Shown here piece after piece: positions 25,923 to 35,410 of a stretch of 64,000 bases of DNA. The stretch spans positions 1-64,000 of the forward strand of contig CAJXMH010000013.1 in NCBI GenBank assembly GCA_913056345.1, written 5' to 3'. The notes below the pieces were generated by a model. That model ran no database searches. It was not told where the DNA came from and saw only the letters and a program-made list of their open reading frames with translations. The stretch's first letter is position 1. The number at the start of each line of letters is the position of its first letter. The DNA is from an uncultured Flavobacteriales bacterium. GTDB lineage: Bacteria > Bacteroidota > Bacteroidia > Flavobacteriales_E > Vicingaceae. Made by a program: the position numbers and the translations under genes.

Positions 25923-26074
25923 AAACAGGAATAACTTTCAAGAGCAAAAAATCATTTTTTGCTTCCATTATACTAATTTCCTTTTTTTTAAACTCAGGCT
26001 GTTCAAGTTCTAAAAAAGCAAAGAAAACCAAAAAGGTACGTTCTTCTAACCAGATGTATCGCTCTAATTGGTAA
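25919..26074 (+). CDS. Mini-lipoprotein B, 51 residues
   Basis: A 51-residue protein whose ATG overlaps the TGA of the preceding mini-lipoprotein (ATGA at 25919-25922). The signal segment FFASIILISFFLNSGCSSSK has a good lipobox, LNSGC, giving Cys29. The mature part is only 23 residues, strongly basic (KKAKKTKKVR) and ends SSNQMYRSNW. Both mini-lipoproteins have a C-x-S-S-K start to the mature chain and a Trp at or near the C-terminus, so they may be distant duplicates. It ends five bases before the stop of the serine protease gene on the other strand. The function is unknown; a membrane-anchored basic tail might bind envelope polymers or a partner protein. Confidence 0.68.
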   Translation: MKTGITFKSKKSFFASIILISFFLNSGCSSSKKAKKTKKVRSSNQMYRSNW

Positions 26075-26078
26075 GTCT

Positions 26079-28358
26079 CTAATAAATAACTAGCTTTTCT
26101 GCAGGATATATCTTTTTAGAAGAACTTGCATTTATAAAGTAAATCCCCTTTGCAAGATTAGAAGGCAAGGTGAATCCCTCTTTTGAATTGGGAATGTTTA
26201 GGATCTTTTTCCCGTTCAAATTTCTAAGTTCAAGAAAATCAATACCATCTTGACCGCTAGTGTTGCCAAGCCCAATGGTTTCACCTGCTTTTATCGGATT
26301 AGGGTAAAGTTTAAGATTTGTCTCCTGACGAATTTCTTCAATTGAGGTAATGGTATTTAGACAAAAATTATATGTTGTTTGTGAGCCTCTAAAATTGTTC
26401 TCAAAAATTAATGTATCCCCATTGAGGTCAGTTAAAAGCAAGTAGCCATTACCAAAATTACCGTTGAATCCATCTCCGTATGAGTCGTTTAAGCTAAATG
26501 TAAAACAACTATCGTATAAACATAATGACTCTCTGTAAACTCGGCCACCATTTATGTCAGGGTAGGGTGGGCTTGAATGAATAAATAAACTCTCGCCCTG
26601 CTGCCTAATATTCCAGCTTAACTCAGAGCCATAATCGTCGGTTTTAAAGGTTAAATTAACGGTTTGCGCATTCTGATTATTCATAAAAATGCTCGCTCTC
26701 AAGGTGTCATTACTGCTATTTTGGTCTGTATTTGTACCTAAATTGTTAAGGGTGATTTCAACATTGTTATTGCCATTCAAGAAGTTAATTGTATTTAGCG
26801 GTAAGCTAATCAGTTCATTTCTTAGAAGGTTTCCTGTCCAGCTTATTGGTGCAACGGTAGACCCATTCAGCTTGACGTTAAAGTTGATGGCATTGATCGG
26901 ATTTGCACCCTTGTTTTTGAGAACAATTCTACCGCTTTGTAAACTATCGCAAGAATACCTTGGTAAATCGTAAATGTGCAATAGTTCTAAGTCATAATTA
27001 AAAGGAGCAGCATTAGGATCGAAACCACTTATTGAGCTTAAACCAGAATTATTAGGGTCTAACCAGTTTTGCAGCTGACTGTTAGCAGCAGAGGAGGCAT
27101 TCCATGACTGCGAAAATTTACCGTAAAAATCTTGTAAACGATTGCCACAAGCTGCATCGCCTCCATGCAATTGGCCTACAATTCTTTGGTATTGGTCAAA
27201 CAAGGGTGAGCCAGAGCTTCCACCTTCAGTAGTTCCTCTTTCCCAATTGCTTACTTGCCAGTGGCTGGTACCTGAAGAGTAGTACCCACTTTCTTTAACA
27301 GAGTCATGGTCGAAACTAATTTTCATGACATCATTGCTAGGGTGGTGAATGGCGGTTGATCGTTTTGAAGCTTGGTCTTGATTATTCCATGCCGCATAAT
27401 AAACATTGTAACTGCTCGGCGGTGATGAACTAAGTTCAAACAAAGTGAAATCAGAAGTGCTTCTTGTCGCTCTAAGAAAAGCGTTTGAAATGGAATTGCT
27501 CAATGAGCCATCGGTATTGGGACGACAATTGGCACTCTCATAATTGAAAACGAATACTGAGCTTGTTTGTAAGCCACAGTGCGCTGCTGTTAGCACGAAT
27601 GGTTTTTTAGGGGTGGTGTTGCTGTTGATTAATGCTCCTGTGCAAACTCTGGTATTATTCGACCTTAGAATAAGTACTATCGAACGTTTAACATCGTCCC
27701 ACCTTCCACCTTCAGTGCAATTTACGTTAATGTTGCAGCTGCCTGAACTGCCAAATGACTTCAAAGCTTTATCGAAAATGTCTCGGTAACCATAAACTAC
27801 TTGCTTGATCTTAATGCTGTTTTCTTCAAGTTCTGCTTCAGGAACAATGAGCTCAAGGACTAATTCGTCACCCCTAATAGGTCTTGTTGCAAATAAACTA
27901 TCAGCTTTGTTGTTCTGATGAGTGAGCGCACCTAATACATCACTGTAGTCAGCATTGTAAATAAATAACTTTGCATGCTTGCTGAGGTGAAAGGCACTGA
28001 AATTAAGGTTTAGAGAATTTGCTCCCTTAGCTTTGATCTTAAGTCTCCATATTTTAGATTGGTTACCATGGTTTTGCCACACCCCATCCTCATCTAAATC
28101 ATAACTAACGTCGATGGCTTGGCCAAATCGCCATGGAATATCCTTTATTGGGTCTTCTACTTGGTCTTCAGCCTTTAAAGTTGCTAGATTAGGTTTCGCC
28201 AATTCAACTTTCCAATCTGCTTGAGCTTTTTGATTGCTTGTTAATTCTGCTTGATAAAAAGATGGAGGATATTCATTCGTTTCGATCTGAGCAATTGCTA
28301 AAAAGCTCATTCCTAACAATGAAAACAGACTAAATAAGTATTTTGATATTTTTTTCAT
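26079..28358 (-). CDS. T9SS-exported trypsin-like serine protease (lysyl-endopeptidase type)
   Basis: 759 residues from MKKISKYLFSLFSLLG; a longer in-frame start at 28427 would precede the signal peptide by 23 residues and overlap the divergent gene. The signal peptide ends near IAQ. A long propeptide (about 20-205) precedes a chymotrypsin-fold domain with His260 (TAAHC), Asp303 (STSDFTLFEL) and Ser382 (GGSSGSPLF), plus several Cys. This resembles Achromobacter protease I and related secreted Lys-specific enzymes. A CARDB-like and a beta-sandwich region follow, then a type A T9SS sorting domain at about 690-759 (LKLYPNPIKAGETIGL...KGIYFI). Lys specificity is inferred from similarity only. It is an extracellular or surface protease for protein scavenging. 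Confidence 0.92.
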   Translation of the reverse strand: MKKISKYLFSLFSLLGMSFLAIAQIETNEYPPSFYQAELTSNQKAQADWKVELAKPNLATLKAEDQVEDPIKDIPWRFGQAIDVSYDLDEDGVWQNHGNQSKIWRLKIKAKGANSLNLNFSAFHLSKHAKLFIYNADYSDVLGALTHQNNKADSLFATRPIRGDELVLELIVPEAELEENSIKIKQVVYGYRDIFDKALKSFGSSGSCNINVNCTEGGRWDDVKRSIVLILRSNNTRVCTGALINSNTTPKKPFVLTAAHCGLQTSSVFVFNYESANCRPNTDGSLSNSISNAFLRATRSTSDFTLFELSSSPPSSYNVYYAAWNNQDQASKRSTAIHHPSNDVMKISFDHDSVKESGYYSSGTSHWQVSNWERGTTEGGSSGSPLFDQYQRIVGQLHGGDAACGNRLQDFYGKFSQSWNASSAANSQLQNWLDPNNSGLSSISGFDPNAAPFNYDLELLHIYDLPRYSCDSLQSGRIVLKNKGANPINAINFNVKLNGSTVAPISWTGNLLRNELISLPLNTINFLNGNNNVEITLNNLGTNTDQNSSNDTLRASIFMNNQNAQTVNLTFKTDDYGSELSWNIRQQGESLFIHSSPPYPDINGGRVYRESLCLYDSCFTFSLNDSYGDGFNGNFGNGYLLLTDLNGDTLIFENNFRGSQTTYNFCLNTITSIEEIRQETNLKLYPNPIKAGETIGLGNTSGQDGIDFLELRNLNGKKILNIPNSKEGFTLPSNLAKGIYFINASSSKKIYPAEKLVIY

Positions 28359-28384
28359 CTTAAGAGTAAAAATAAGCATATAGT

Positions 28385-29242
28385 ATGAAGCTAAATTCTG
28401 TTCGAAATCTAAAGTATATTGGGGCAAACCAAAAACTCTCTTTATTAGACGTCATTTACCCTGAAAAAGTTGAGCCTTTACCTTTGATAATATTTGCGCA
28501 TGGTTTCAAAGGGTATAAAGATTGGGGACATTTTCCACTATTGATGGAAAAGATAGCAGCATCTGGTTTTTGTGTATTGAAGTTCAATTTCAGCCATAAC
28601 GGAGGCTCAATAGAAGATCCGATTGACTTTCCCGATCTAGCGGCTTTTGCTGAGAATACTTATCTTAAAGAACAAGCTGATCTAGATGAGATTTTGAGCT
28701 GGGCTCAAAAAGATCAGCCCTTACCCATGCGGATATGGAATCCTGGAGAAATCTATTTAATTGGCCATAGCAGAGGCGGAAGTATGGCTATTTTAAAGGC
28801 AGCTCAAGATGCGAGAATAAAAAAGGTGGTTTCTTGGTCAGCAGTTTCTGATTTATTGATGCGACTACCTGCTGAAGAAGAATTGTATAAATGGAAGAAA
28901 GAGGGGGTACGGTACATCTCAAACGCTAGAACTAAGCAACAAATGCCTATGCGCTATCAATTTGTAGAAGAGCTAGAAGAGCATCAAGCGGAATTATCCT
29001 TGCAGAAAGCTTGTAAGCGAATTGATATACCGCAATTGATCGTGCATGGAAGTGAAGATGAAACTGTTCCATTGCAAATGGCTGAAGACTTAAATGCTTG
29101 GAATCAAAAAGCTAAATTAGTTAGCATAAATGGAGCTAATCACACCTTTGGCGGGAAGCAACCTTGGCCAAAGGACCAAGCACTTCCGCCAGAAGCTAAA
29201 GAACTGCTTCATGTAACGCTAAGTTTTTTAAAGTCTGACTAG
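28385..29242 (+). CDS. Alpha/beta hydrolase
   Basis: 285 residues with no signal peptide. The nucleophile elbow is GHSRGGS (Ser at about 130). An oxyanion-hole region HGFKGYKDWGHF lies at about 39-50, and GSEDETVP with NGANHTFGG at the end supplies the acid and His of the triad. This is a dipeptidyl-peptidase/esterase-like alpha/beta hydrolase; the substrate is not predictable. The gene is divergent from the serine protease (26 bp between starts) and its stop overlaps the tsaD stop by three bases on the opposite strand. It probably acts in the cytoplasm on small esters or peptides. Confidence 0.88.
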   Translation: MKLNSVRNLKYIGANQKLSLLDVIYPEKVEPLPLIIFAHGFKGYKDWGHFPLLMEKIAASGFCVLKFNFSHNGGSIEDPIDFPDLAAFAENTYLKEQADLDEILSWAQKDQPLPMRIWNPGEIYLIGHSRGGSMAILKAAQDARIKKVVSWSAVSDLLMRLPAEEELYKWKKEGVRYISNARTKQQMPMRYQFVEELEEHQAELSLQKACKRIDIPQLIVHGSEDETVPLQMAEDLNAWNQKAKLVSINGANHTFGGKQPWPKDQALPPEAKELLHVTLSFLKSD

Positions 29243-30246
29243 ATCTTCATTCTAGGCTCAGGAGCACTAGCTTGCTTGGCAATTTCTCCAGATTCGATTA
29301 AATAATGCGCAGCAATCGCGATCATGGCTGCGTTGTCCGTGCAGTATTCAAACTTTGGTATATAGCACGTACAAGCTTTTTCTTCTAGTTCTGTAAAGGC
29401 GGCTCTTAGTTTAGAATTGGCTGAAACTCCACCTGCTAAAGCAAGGTGTGTGATTCCTGTATCTTTTACGGCCTTGTTCAATTTCAACATCAAGGCATCA
29501 ACTATGCTCTTTTGAATTGAAGCACATAAGTCGGCTTTATTCTTTTCAATAAAATCAGGATCTTTCTTTACCTCATCTCTTAAAAAGTAGAGGATACCTG
29601 TCTTCAAGCCACTGAAGCTAAAGTTATAGCCTTCCATTTCTCCTACCTTGAATTTGAATCGATCTTCGTTTCCCTTTTTTGCTAATTCGTCGATTAAGGG
29701 TCCTCCGGGATAGGGTAGGTTCATCATTTTTGCAGCCTTGTCAAAAGCTTCGCCTGCGGCATCATCAAGGGTTTCTCCTAAAACTTCCATATCCAATTGG
29801 CTTTTGACCTTCACAATTTGGGTATGTCCGCCGCTAACTGTGAGGCATAAAAAAGGTAACTCAGGCTCCTTGTTTTCATCCTTGATAAAATGCGCTAAAA
29901 TGTGGGCTTTCATGTGATTGACCTCTATCAATGGTAGATTTCTGCTTAGAGCAATACCTTTAGCAAAGGAACTTCCAACCAAAAGCGAGCCAAGTAATCC
30001 CGGGCCTTTGGTGTAAGCTATTGCTTCCAGCTCATCTATACTTACCTTTGCTTTTTTTAAGGCTTGGTCAACTACAGGTAATATGTTTTTTTGATGTTCA
30101 CGCGATGCGAGTTCAGGTACAACCCCGCCATAATCAGCGTGTATAGTTTGGTTGGCAATTAAATTTGACTTAACTTCTCTATTGATCATGATAGCTGCAG
30201 AAGTTTCATCACAAGAAGATTCAATAGCTAGAATGCAGCCTTTCAT
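29239..30246 (-). CDS. tsaD: tRNA threonylcarbamoyladenosine synthase subunit TsaD
   Basis: 335 residues, the family norm. TsaD transfers the threonylcarbamoyl group to A37 of ANN-decoding tRNAs with TsaB and TsaE. Motifs: start MKGCILAIESSCDETSAAIM, metal-binding HMKAH at about 110-114, YTKGPGLLGSLLVG, SGGHTQ and LAGGVSANSKLR. A longer in-frame start at 30306 would add 20 hydrophobic residues foreign to the family, so 30246 is used. It is transcribed away from the tamB-like gene, and its tail overlaps that of the hydrolase gene by four bases. Confidence 0.97.
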   Translation of the reverse strand: MKGCILAIESSCDETSAAIMINREVKSNLIANQTIHADYGGVVPELASREHQKNILPVVDQALKKAKVSIDELEAIAYTKGPGLLGSLLVGSSFAKGIALSRNLPLIEVNHMKAHILAHFIKDENKEPELPFLCLTVSGGHTQIVKVKSQLDMEVLGETLDDAAGEAFDKAAKMMNLPYPGGPLIDELAKKGNEDRFKFKVGEMEGYNFSFSGLKTGILYFLRDEVKKDPDFIEKNKADLCASIQKSIVDALMLKLNKAVKDTGITHLALAGGVSANSKLRAAFTELEEKACTCYIPKFEYCTDNAAMIAIAAHYLIESGEIAKQASAPEPRMKI

Positions 30247-30283
30247 ATTAAACGATTTTGTAGAATTTTGAATTTTCGGTAAA

Positions 30284-33200
30284 ATTAAGACTATCAAAAG
30301 AAGCATTGCCTTTTACATTCGCTTAGTTCTAAGTAGCTTTTTACTGCTGCTGCTTCTTTTGTGGGTTGCACTGCAATTTACAATGGTACAGACTTTCTTA
30401 GCGCAAAAAGTAACAGATTATCTTGAAAAAGAGCTAGATACCAAAATTGAGATTGCGCTTTTGAAAGTTGATTTTTTCAACCAAGTGGAGTTGCAAGATC
30501 TTTACATAGAAGATCGAGCTCAGGATACCTTATTGCAATTGAAAAGCCTTACCGTCTCTCTAGATGCTTTTGACCGAAAAAAGAAGGACATTAGGTTATC
30601 ATTATCGCTCGATAGCTGCTTACTTAATCTTTATAAAACTAAAACGGACTCGCTCTTTAATTACCAATTTGTGCTGGATTATTTTACTGCCCCGCAAGAG
30701 AATCAAGATTCTTCGAAGTGGAACTTTACTGTTGATGCTTTAGCCTTAGAAAATACAAGCTTTAAACTGCATAATTATCAAAAGCAAGATACAAGCTGGG
30801 GAGTTAATTACAATCATCTAGATGTTAGTGATTTAAAGCTGATTGCCTCTAAAATAAAGTTTATAGATGGTGGTTTGAAGGCAATGGTGGATTCTTTAAG
30901 TTTAAAGGAGAAGAGCGGTTTAAATCTGGAGAACCTTAGAACAAATTTTAAGATGAATCAAGAGCAATTGGTATTCGATAGTTTAAAGCTACAAGCCAAT
31001 CAGTCTGAGGTAAATGGAAATTTAAATTTTATAGCCAATTCGTTCCAAGACTATAGTCAGTTTGTTGAGCTAGTTTACCTTTCTGCTAATTTGGACCGAA
31101 CTCGAATCCAAACAAAAGATCTCGCTCTTTTCGTTCCATCTCTTCGTTATTTAGATGAATCGCTTAAGTTAAGTGGTAGAGTAAATGGAACAGTTTCTAA
31201 TTTGAGTTGTGAGGACCTTAATTTACATTTGAATGAGCAAACCTATTTACGAGGTGACTTTAAGCTACGAGGTTTACCAGAGTTAGAAGAAACCTTTATT
31301 TTCTTAGACTTGAATGAGTTTGCCACCACTGCTGCAGGTTTAAGAGCAATTCCTTATCCTCCTTTTAAGGAGCAAAACCACCTTGAAGTTCCTGAAAATG
31401 TTGACCAACTTGGTATCATAAGTTTTCAAGGGAATTTTACAGGCTATTATGATGATTTCGTTGCCTTTGGTGAATTACAAACGCAGTTGGGCGAAATATC
31501 AACTGACTTGCAACTTCTTCAAAACAAGGAGGAAAAATTCACCTACAAGGGCGCTGTGAATTCTTCTTATTTTGATTTAGGGCGCTTTTTTCAAATCGCG
31601 AAATTGGGTGGTATGGGCTTAGATTTAAAGGTAGAGGGAGAGGGAATTGAAAAGGACAACATAAAAGCTAAAGCTAAGGGAACTATTTCAAAACTTGAAT
31701 TTGCCAATTACCGCTATGAAGATATTAAGTTGGATGGAGAAGTTGGGCCAAATCAATATCTAGGTAAGATTTTCATTCAAGACCCAAATTTAGATTTGGA
31801 TTTTGAAGGAGAGATTACAAATATTTCAGGGCTTACTGAGGCCGATTTTATTTTAGACCTAAGAAAATGCAAACTAAAGCAATTGGGTCTGGTGGACAGT
31901 AAAGACAGCACAGCAAACCTAAGTCTAAATGCCATAACAGACCTTGAGTTTGCAAGTGTTGACGATTTAAATGGTAAAATGGTTATTGATAGCATGTACT
32001 ATCAAGACCAAAAGCTGGAAGTAAAAGACAAAGCACTTACCCTTCAAGCAAAAAATGAAAAAGAAGAAAAGCATTTGATTGTAAATTCAACATTTTTAGA
32101 TGCTGAACTTTCAGGGCAATACAGTTTCAAATACTTAGCCGACTCTTACCGTTCATTTTTTAGCCATTATTTCAAAGGAGAAGAGGCAAAGAAACCGGAA
32201 GTTGAGCAATCATTTAGTTTAAACGCCTCTTTTAAAAAGTCTACTGCAATTTATTCAGCCTTAGTTCCAGGTTTAGAAATTGATAGTGGACTCAAGGTTC
32301 AATCTGATTTTAACACCGCAGAGCAAAAGGCAAGTCTAAAGGTCAGTGGACCAAGCCTTACTTATTTAAGTAACCACATTAGAGACTTTAAGCTTGATTT
32401 GGAGGCAAATGCAGATAGTGTTTATCACAAACTAAAAGCAGAGCAATTGGTCTTGGGAAAGGTTAACAAGCTGGATACTTTGCAATGGGAGAGTAGTTTA
32501 AGCAATAGCAGACTATCAAGTATTTTAAAATGGAATGGAAAAGAGCAAACCCTAGATCGAGCTTATCTTTCCATGCAGGGAGAATGGAGTCAATATAGTC
32601 AGGTGGAATTGCAGTTTAAAAACTCCTTTATAAGCATAGGTGACAGTTTATGGAATTTGAAGAACGGAAATTCATTGAAACTAAATTCCGATACCTTAAC
32701 GGTTCAGAATTTTGAATTTGAAAATGTTGACCAGCACTTAAGCTTTGATGGAAGGTTATCGAAAGACCCAAAAGATAGTCTAAACGTCTCATTGCAAGAC
32801 TTTCAATTGAGTTATCTTAATTTTTTAATGCCCGACCATAAAACTTCCTTAAAAGGAGTTACGAATGGGCAGCTATTTCTGAAAGACCCTTACCAAGAAC
32901 TCTCTTTGCTCGCTGATGTAAGAATAGACCAGTTAATTGTCAATCAAATCAAAATAGGCAACTCTGCCTTTAAAAGCAGTTGGAATGCTAATCGAAAAGC
33001 GCTAGAAGTAGATGGTTACCTTGGTCGTGATGAGAATGAAAAACTTAACATCAGAGGTTCTTATACTCCAAGAGACATCGCTGATCAGCTTGATATGAAG
33101 ATCAATTTCAGTGAGCTTCCTATTAAGGTTTTACAACCCTATCTTAAAGATTACCTCACGGATATAGATGGAGGTATTCAAGGTGAAATTACAGTGAAGG

Positions 33201-34717
33201 GAAAACTCTCTGAGCCATCACTCAATGGAGATCTCATGCTGGAAAATGCTGGAATGACAGTAGATTACCTAAAAACGCATTATAAAATTGATGATGAGAT
33301 TATCGTTCGGCCCGATTTTATTGGCTTTGATCTAATTGAAATTGTCGATCCGAAGGGAAAGAAAGCTATTGCTACCGGGACTATTTTTCATCAGAATTAC
33401 AGTAATTTTAATCTAGATATTGGTCTCGAGTATCAGGATTTTACTGCCTTAAGTACCAAGGCTAAAGACAATGAACTATTTTATGGCAAAGCCATTTGCT
33501 CAGGAACAGCGAACATTACAGGCTTTGCTGATCAGTTGATCATCAATATTAACGCCACCGCCCAAAAAGGAACCGACTTTAACATTCCGTTGACAGATGA
33601 GGCAGAAGTTTCTAGCAGTGACTTTCTGGTGTTTACCAATAGTCCGAAGAAGGAAGGGGAAACAGTCCAGGCAATAGACTTAAGTGGTATTCAAATGAAT
33701 TTTGATCTGGATATTGACGATGAGGCCAAGCTCAAGATCATATTTGATGAGCAAATAGGAGATATTCTAGAGGCAAAGGGGAGTGGGAATTTGAAATTGG
33801 AAATCAACACCTTAGGGAACTTTAATATTTATGGGCAATATATAATCGATGAGGGAAACTACCTCTTCACTTTAAAAAATGTAATCAGTAAACGCTTCCA
33901 GTTAGCGAATGGAAGTCGCATTGCGTGGGATGGTGATCCATACAGAGCGAAGATCGACCTGAGAGCAATTTACAATTTAAGAGCCCCACTGGCTGACCTT
34001 ATGCCTGAAGATAGTACCTCAAATTTAAGACGTCGTTCACCGGTTGAACTTGAATTACACATGACCAGCTTTTTGATGTCTCCTGAGGTAGGTTTTGATA
34101 TTCGTTTGCCAAACGCTACAGAAGAAATCAAACAACGATTAAGAAGCATTTTGTATGTCAACCAAAACACCGTTAACGAGCAAGAGATGAACCAACAAGT
34201 GTTCGGTTTACTTTTCTTGAACCGTTTTATTCCACCACAGAGTGGAACAGCTGTAAGTTCTGGTCGAGGTTCTCCAGGAATTAATAATGGCTACGAAATG
34301 CTGTCAAATCAGATGAGCAATTGGCTATCTAAAGTCAGCGATCAATTCGATGTAGGAGTCAACTATCGCCAAGGCAATGAGTTTACCGGAGATGAGTTTG
34401 ATCTATCCTTATCAACCGAGCTCTTTTCGGATCGCTTGATCTTGGATGGGAATTTTGGTTATGCCCAAAACAATATGATCCAAGAGGATAATCAATCAAA
34501 TTTTATTGGAGAGTTTACGGTAGAGTACAAGTTAAGCCGTGATGGGCGTTTAAGAGTGAGTGGGTTTAACCGATCAGTAAATAATAACTTGCTACAAACA
34601 GTTAGTCCTTACACCCAAGGTGTTGGTTTGTTTTACCGAGAAGAGTTCGATAATTTAAATGAGCTATGGAGGCGCTATTTTGGTCAACCTAAAAAGCAGC
34701 CTGACGAAGGCTCTTAA
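30284..34717 (+). CDS. TamB-like translocation/assembly protein, non-ATG start
   Basis: About 1,477 residues. An N-terminal membrane anchor (SSFLLLLLLWVALQF preceded by basic residues) leads into a very long beta-rich domain, with the TamB C-terminal domain at about 1000-1450 (GQYIIDEGNYLFTLKN, SRIAWDGDPYRAKIDL, ending ELWRRYF). TamB proteins bridge the periplasm and help outer-membrane protein insertion or lipid transport. No ATG exists in frame before the anchor: the frame opens at 30272 and its possible starts are ATT at 30272, 30284 and 30305 and ATC at 30293. TTG at 30359 would cut into the anchor. ATT at 30284 gives IKTIKRSIAFYIR before the helix, the usual positive-inside layout, so it is chosen with little certainty. 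A lost ATG or sequence error is an alternative. The glycosyltransferase gene starts directly after the stop. Confidence 0.88.
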   Translation: MKTIKRSIAFYIRLVLSSFLLLLLLLWVALQFTMVQTFLAQKVTDYLEKELDTKIEIALLKVDFFNQVELQDLYIEDRAQDTLLQLKSLTVSLDAFDRKKKDIRLSLSLDSCLLNLYKTKTDSLFNYQFVLDYFTAPQENQDSSKWNFTVDALALENTSFKLHNYQKQDTSWGVNYNHLDVSDLKLIASKIKFIDGGLKAMVDSLSLKEKSGLNLENLRTNFKMNQEQLVFDSLKLQANQSEVNGNLNFIANSFQDYSQFVELVYLSANLDRTRIQTKDLALFVPSLRYLDESLKLSGRVNGTVSNLSCEDLNLHLNEQTYLRGDFKLRGLPELEETFIFLDLNEFATTAAGLRAIPYPPFKEQNHLEVPENVDQLGIISFQGNFTGYYDDFVAFGELQTQLGEISTDLQLLQNKEEKFTYKGAVNSSYFDLGRFFQIAKLGGMGLDLKVEGEGIEKDNIKAKAKGTISKLEFANYRYEDIKLDGEVGPNQYLGKIFIQDPNLDLDFEGEITNISGLTEADFILDLRKCKLKQLGLVDSKDSTANLSLNAITDLEFASVDDLNGKMVIDSMYYQDQKLEVKDKALTLQAKNEKEEKHLIVNSTFLDAELSGQYSFKYLADSYRSFFSHYFKGEEAKKPEVEQSFSLNASFKKSTAIYSALVPGLEIDSGLKVQSDFNTAEQKASLKVSGPSLTYLSNHIRDFKLDLEANADSVYHKLKAEQLVLGKVNKLDTLQWESSLSNSRLSSILKWNGKEQTLDRAYLSMQGEWSQYSQVELQFKNSFISIGDSLWNLKNGNSLKLNSDTLTVQNFEFENVDQHLSFDGRLSKDPKDSLNVSLQDFQLSYLNFLMPDHKTSLKGVTNGQLFLKDPYQELSLLADVRIDQLIVNQIKIGNSAFKSSWNANRKALEVDGYLGRDENEKLNIRGSYTPRDIADQLDMKINFSELPIKVLQPYLKDYLTDIDGGIQGEITVKGKLSEPSLNGDLMLENAGMTVDYLKTHYKIDDEIIVRPDFIGFDLIEIVDPKGKKAIATGTIFHQNYSNFNLDIGLEYQDFTALSTKAKDNELFYGKAICSGTANITGFADQLIININATAQKGTDFNIPLTDEAEVSSSDFLVFTNSPKKEGETVQAIDLSGIQMNFDLDIDDEAKLKIIFDEQIGDILEAKGSGNLKLEINTLGNFNIYGQYIIDEGNYLFTLKNVISKRFQLANGSRIAWDGDPYRAKIDLRAIYNLRAPLADLMPEDSTSNLRRRSPVELELHMTSFLMSPEVGFDIRLPNATEEIKQRLRSILYVNQNTVNEQEMNQQVFGLLFLNRFIPPQSGTAVSSGRGSPGINNGYEMLSNQMSNWLSKVSDQFDVGVNYRQGNEFTGDEFDLSLSTELFSDRLILDGNFGYAQNNMIQEDNQSNFIGEFTVEYKLSRDGRLRVSGFNRSVNNNLLQTVSPYTQGVGLFYREEFDNLNELWRRYFGQPKKQPDEGS

Positions 34718-35410
34718 ATGAAGCTTAGCATTATTATACCAACCTTAAATGAGGAGAAACACCTTTCAAGTCTCTTGAACTCCCTTTTAAATTGGCAAAC
34801 GAGATTTCAAAAAGAAATCATAATAGTTGATGGCGGTAGCTCAGATGATACAGCATTAATTGCGAATTCATTTCCAATCTATTTTTTTAAGAGCCAGAAA
34901 GGTAGAGCCAAACAACTCAATTTTGGAGCAACTAAAGCAAAGGGTACCTACCTACTATTTATTCACGCTGATTCTGTTCTAAGTAAACAGGCACTTTTAT
35001 CCCTTTCAGCTTTCCTCGATGCAGGCCATGACTTTGGTAATTTTTATTTGCAATTTGACTTAGATCATTGGTTCTTAAAATTTAATGCTTGGTTTAGTCG
35101 ATTAACCTATACTGCTTTTCAATTCGGAGATCAGGCTTTAGTAGTAAAGCACGAGTTGTTTGAGCGCTTAGGGGGATATCCTGAAGATTATTTACTCTTC
35201 GAAGATCAAGCAATCATAAGAAATCTAAAAAAGGAAGCTAGTTTAGTCAAGATAAATGCTCCAATCACAACATCAGCTAGGAAGTATCAAAATGTAGGCG
35301 TGTATAAACTACAGTTTGGTTATTTCTTTCTCTTTTTCTTGTATCGCCTAGGGTATTCTCAAAAAATACTATTCAGCTATTATAATAGATTAATAGCGAA
35401 ACCTGATTAA
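34718..35410 (+). CDS. Family 2 glycosyltransferase (TIGR04283-like)
   Basis: 230 residues of GT-A fold. The N-terminus is MKLSIIIPTLNEEKHLSSLL, then IIIVDGGSSDDT (residues about 35-46) for nucleotide-sugar binding and FIHADS as the DxD-like metal site near 87-92. GDQALVVKHELF and FEDQAIIRNLK follow, giving the ED..I motif of the acceptor site. This is the pattern of small GT2 enzymes annotated as TIGR04283, whose substrate is usually unknown. A hydrophobic segment near the C-terminus (FGYFFLFFLYRLGY) may attach it to the membrane. ATG directly follows the tamB-like stop, so the two are probably co-transcribed. Its last 21 bases overlap the end of the PAP2 gene on the opposite strand. Confidence 0.9.
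   Translation: MKLSIIIPTLNEEKHLSSLLNSLLNWQTRFQKEIIIVDGGSSDDTALIANSFPIYFFKSQKGRAKQLNFGATKAKGTYLLFIHADSVLSKQALLSLSAFLDAGHDFGNFYLQFDLDHWFLKFNAWFSRLTYTAFQFGDQALVVKHELFERLGGYPEDYLLFEDQAIIRNLKKEASLVKINAPITTSARKYQNVGVYKLQFGYFFLFFLYRLGYSQKILFSYYNRLIAKPD

Noticed and set aside
25789-26031. Leftward 80-codon frame opposite the mini-lipoproteins
   Set aside because: The rightward frames have signal sequences, lipobox Cys and ATGA coupling, and this frame has none of these.
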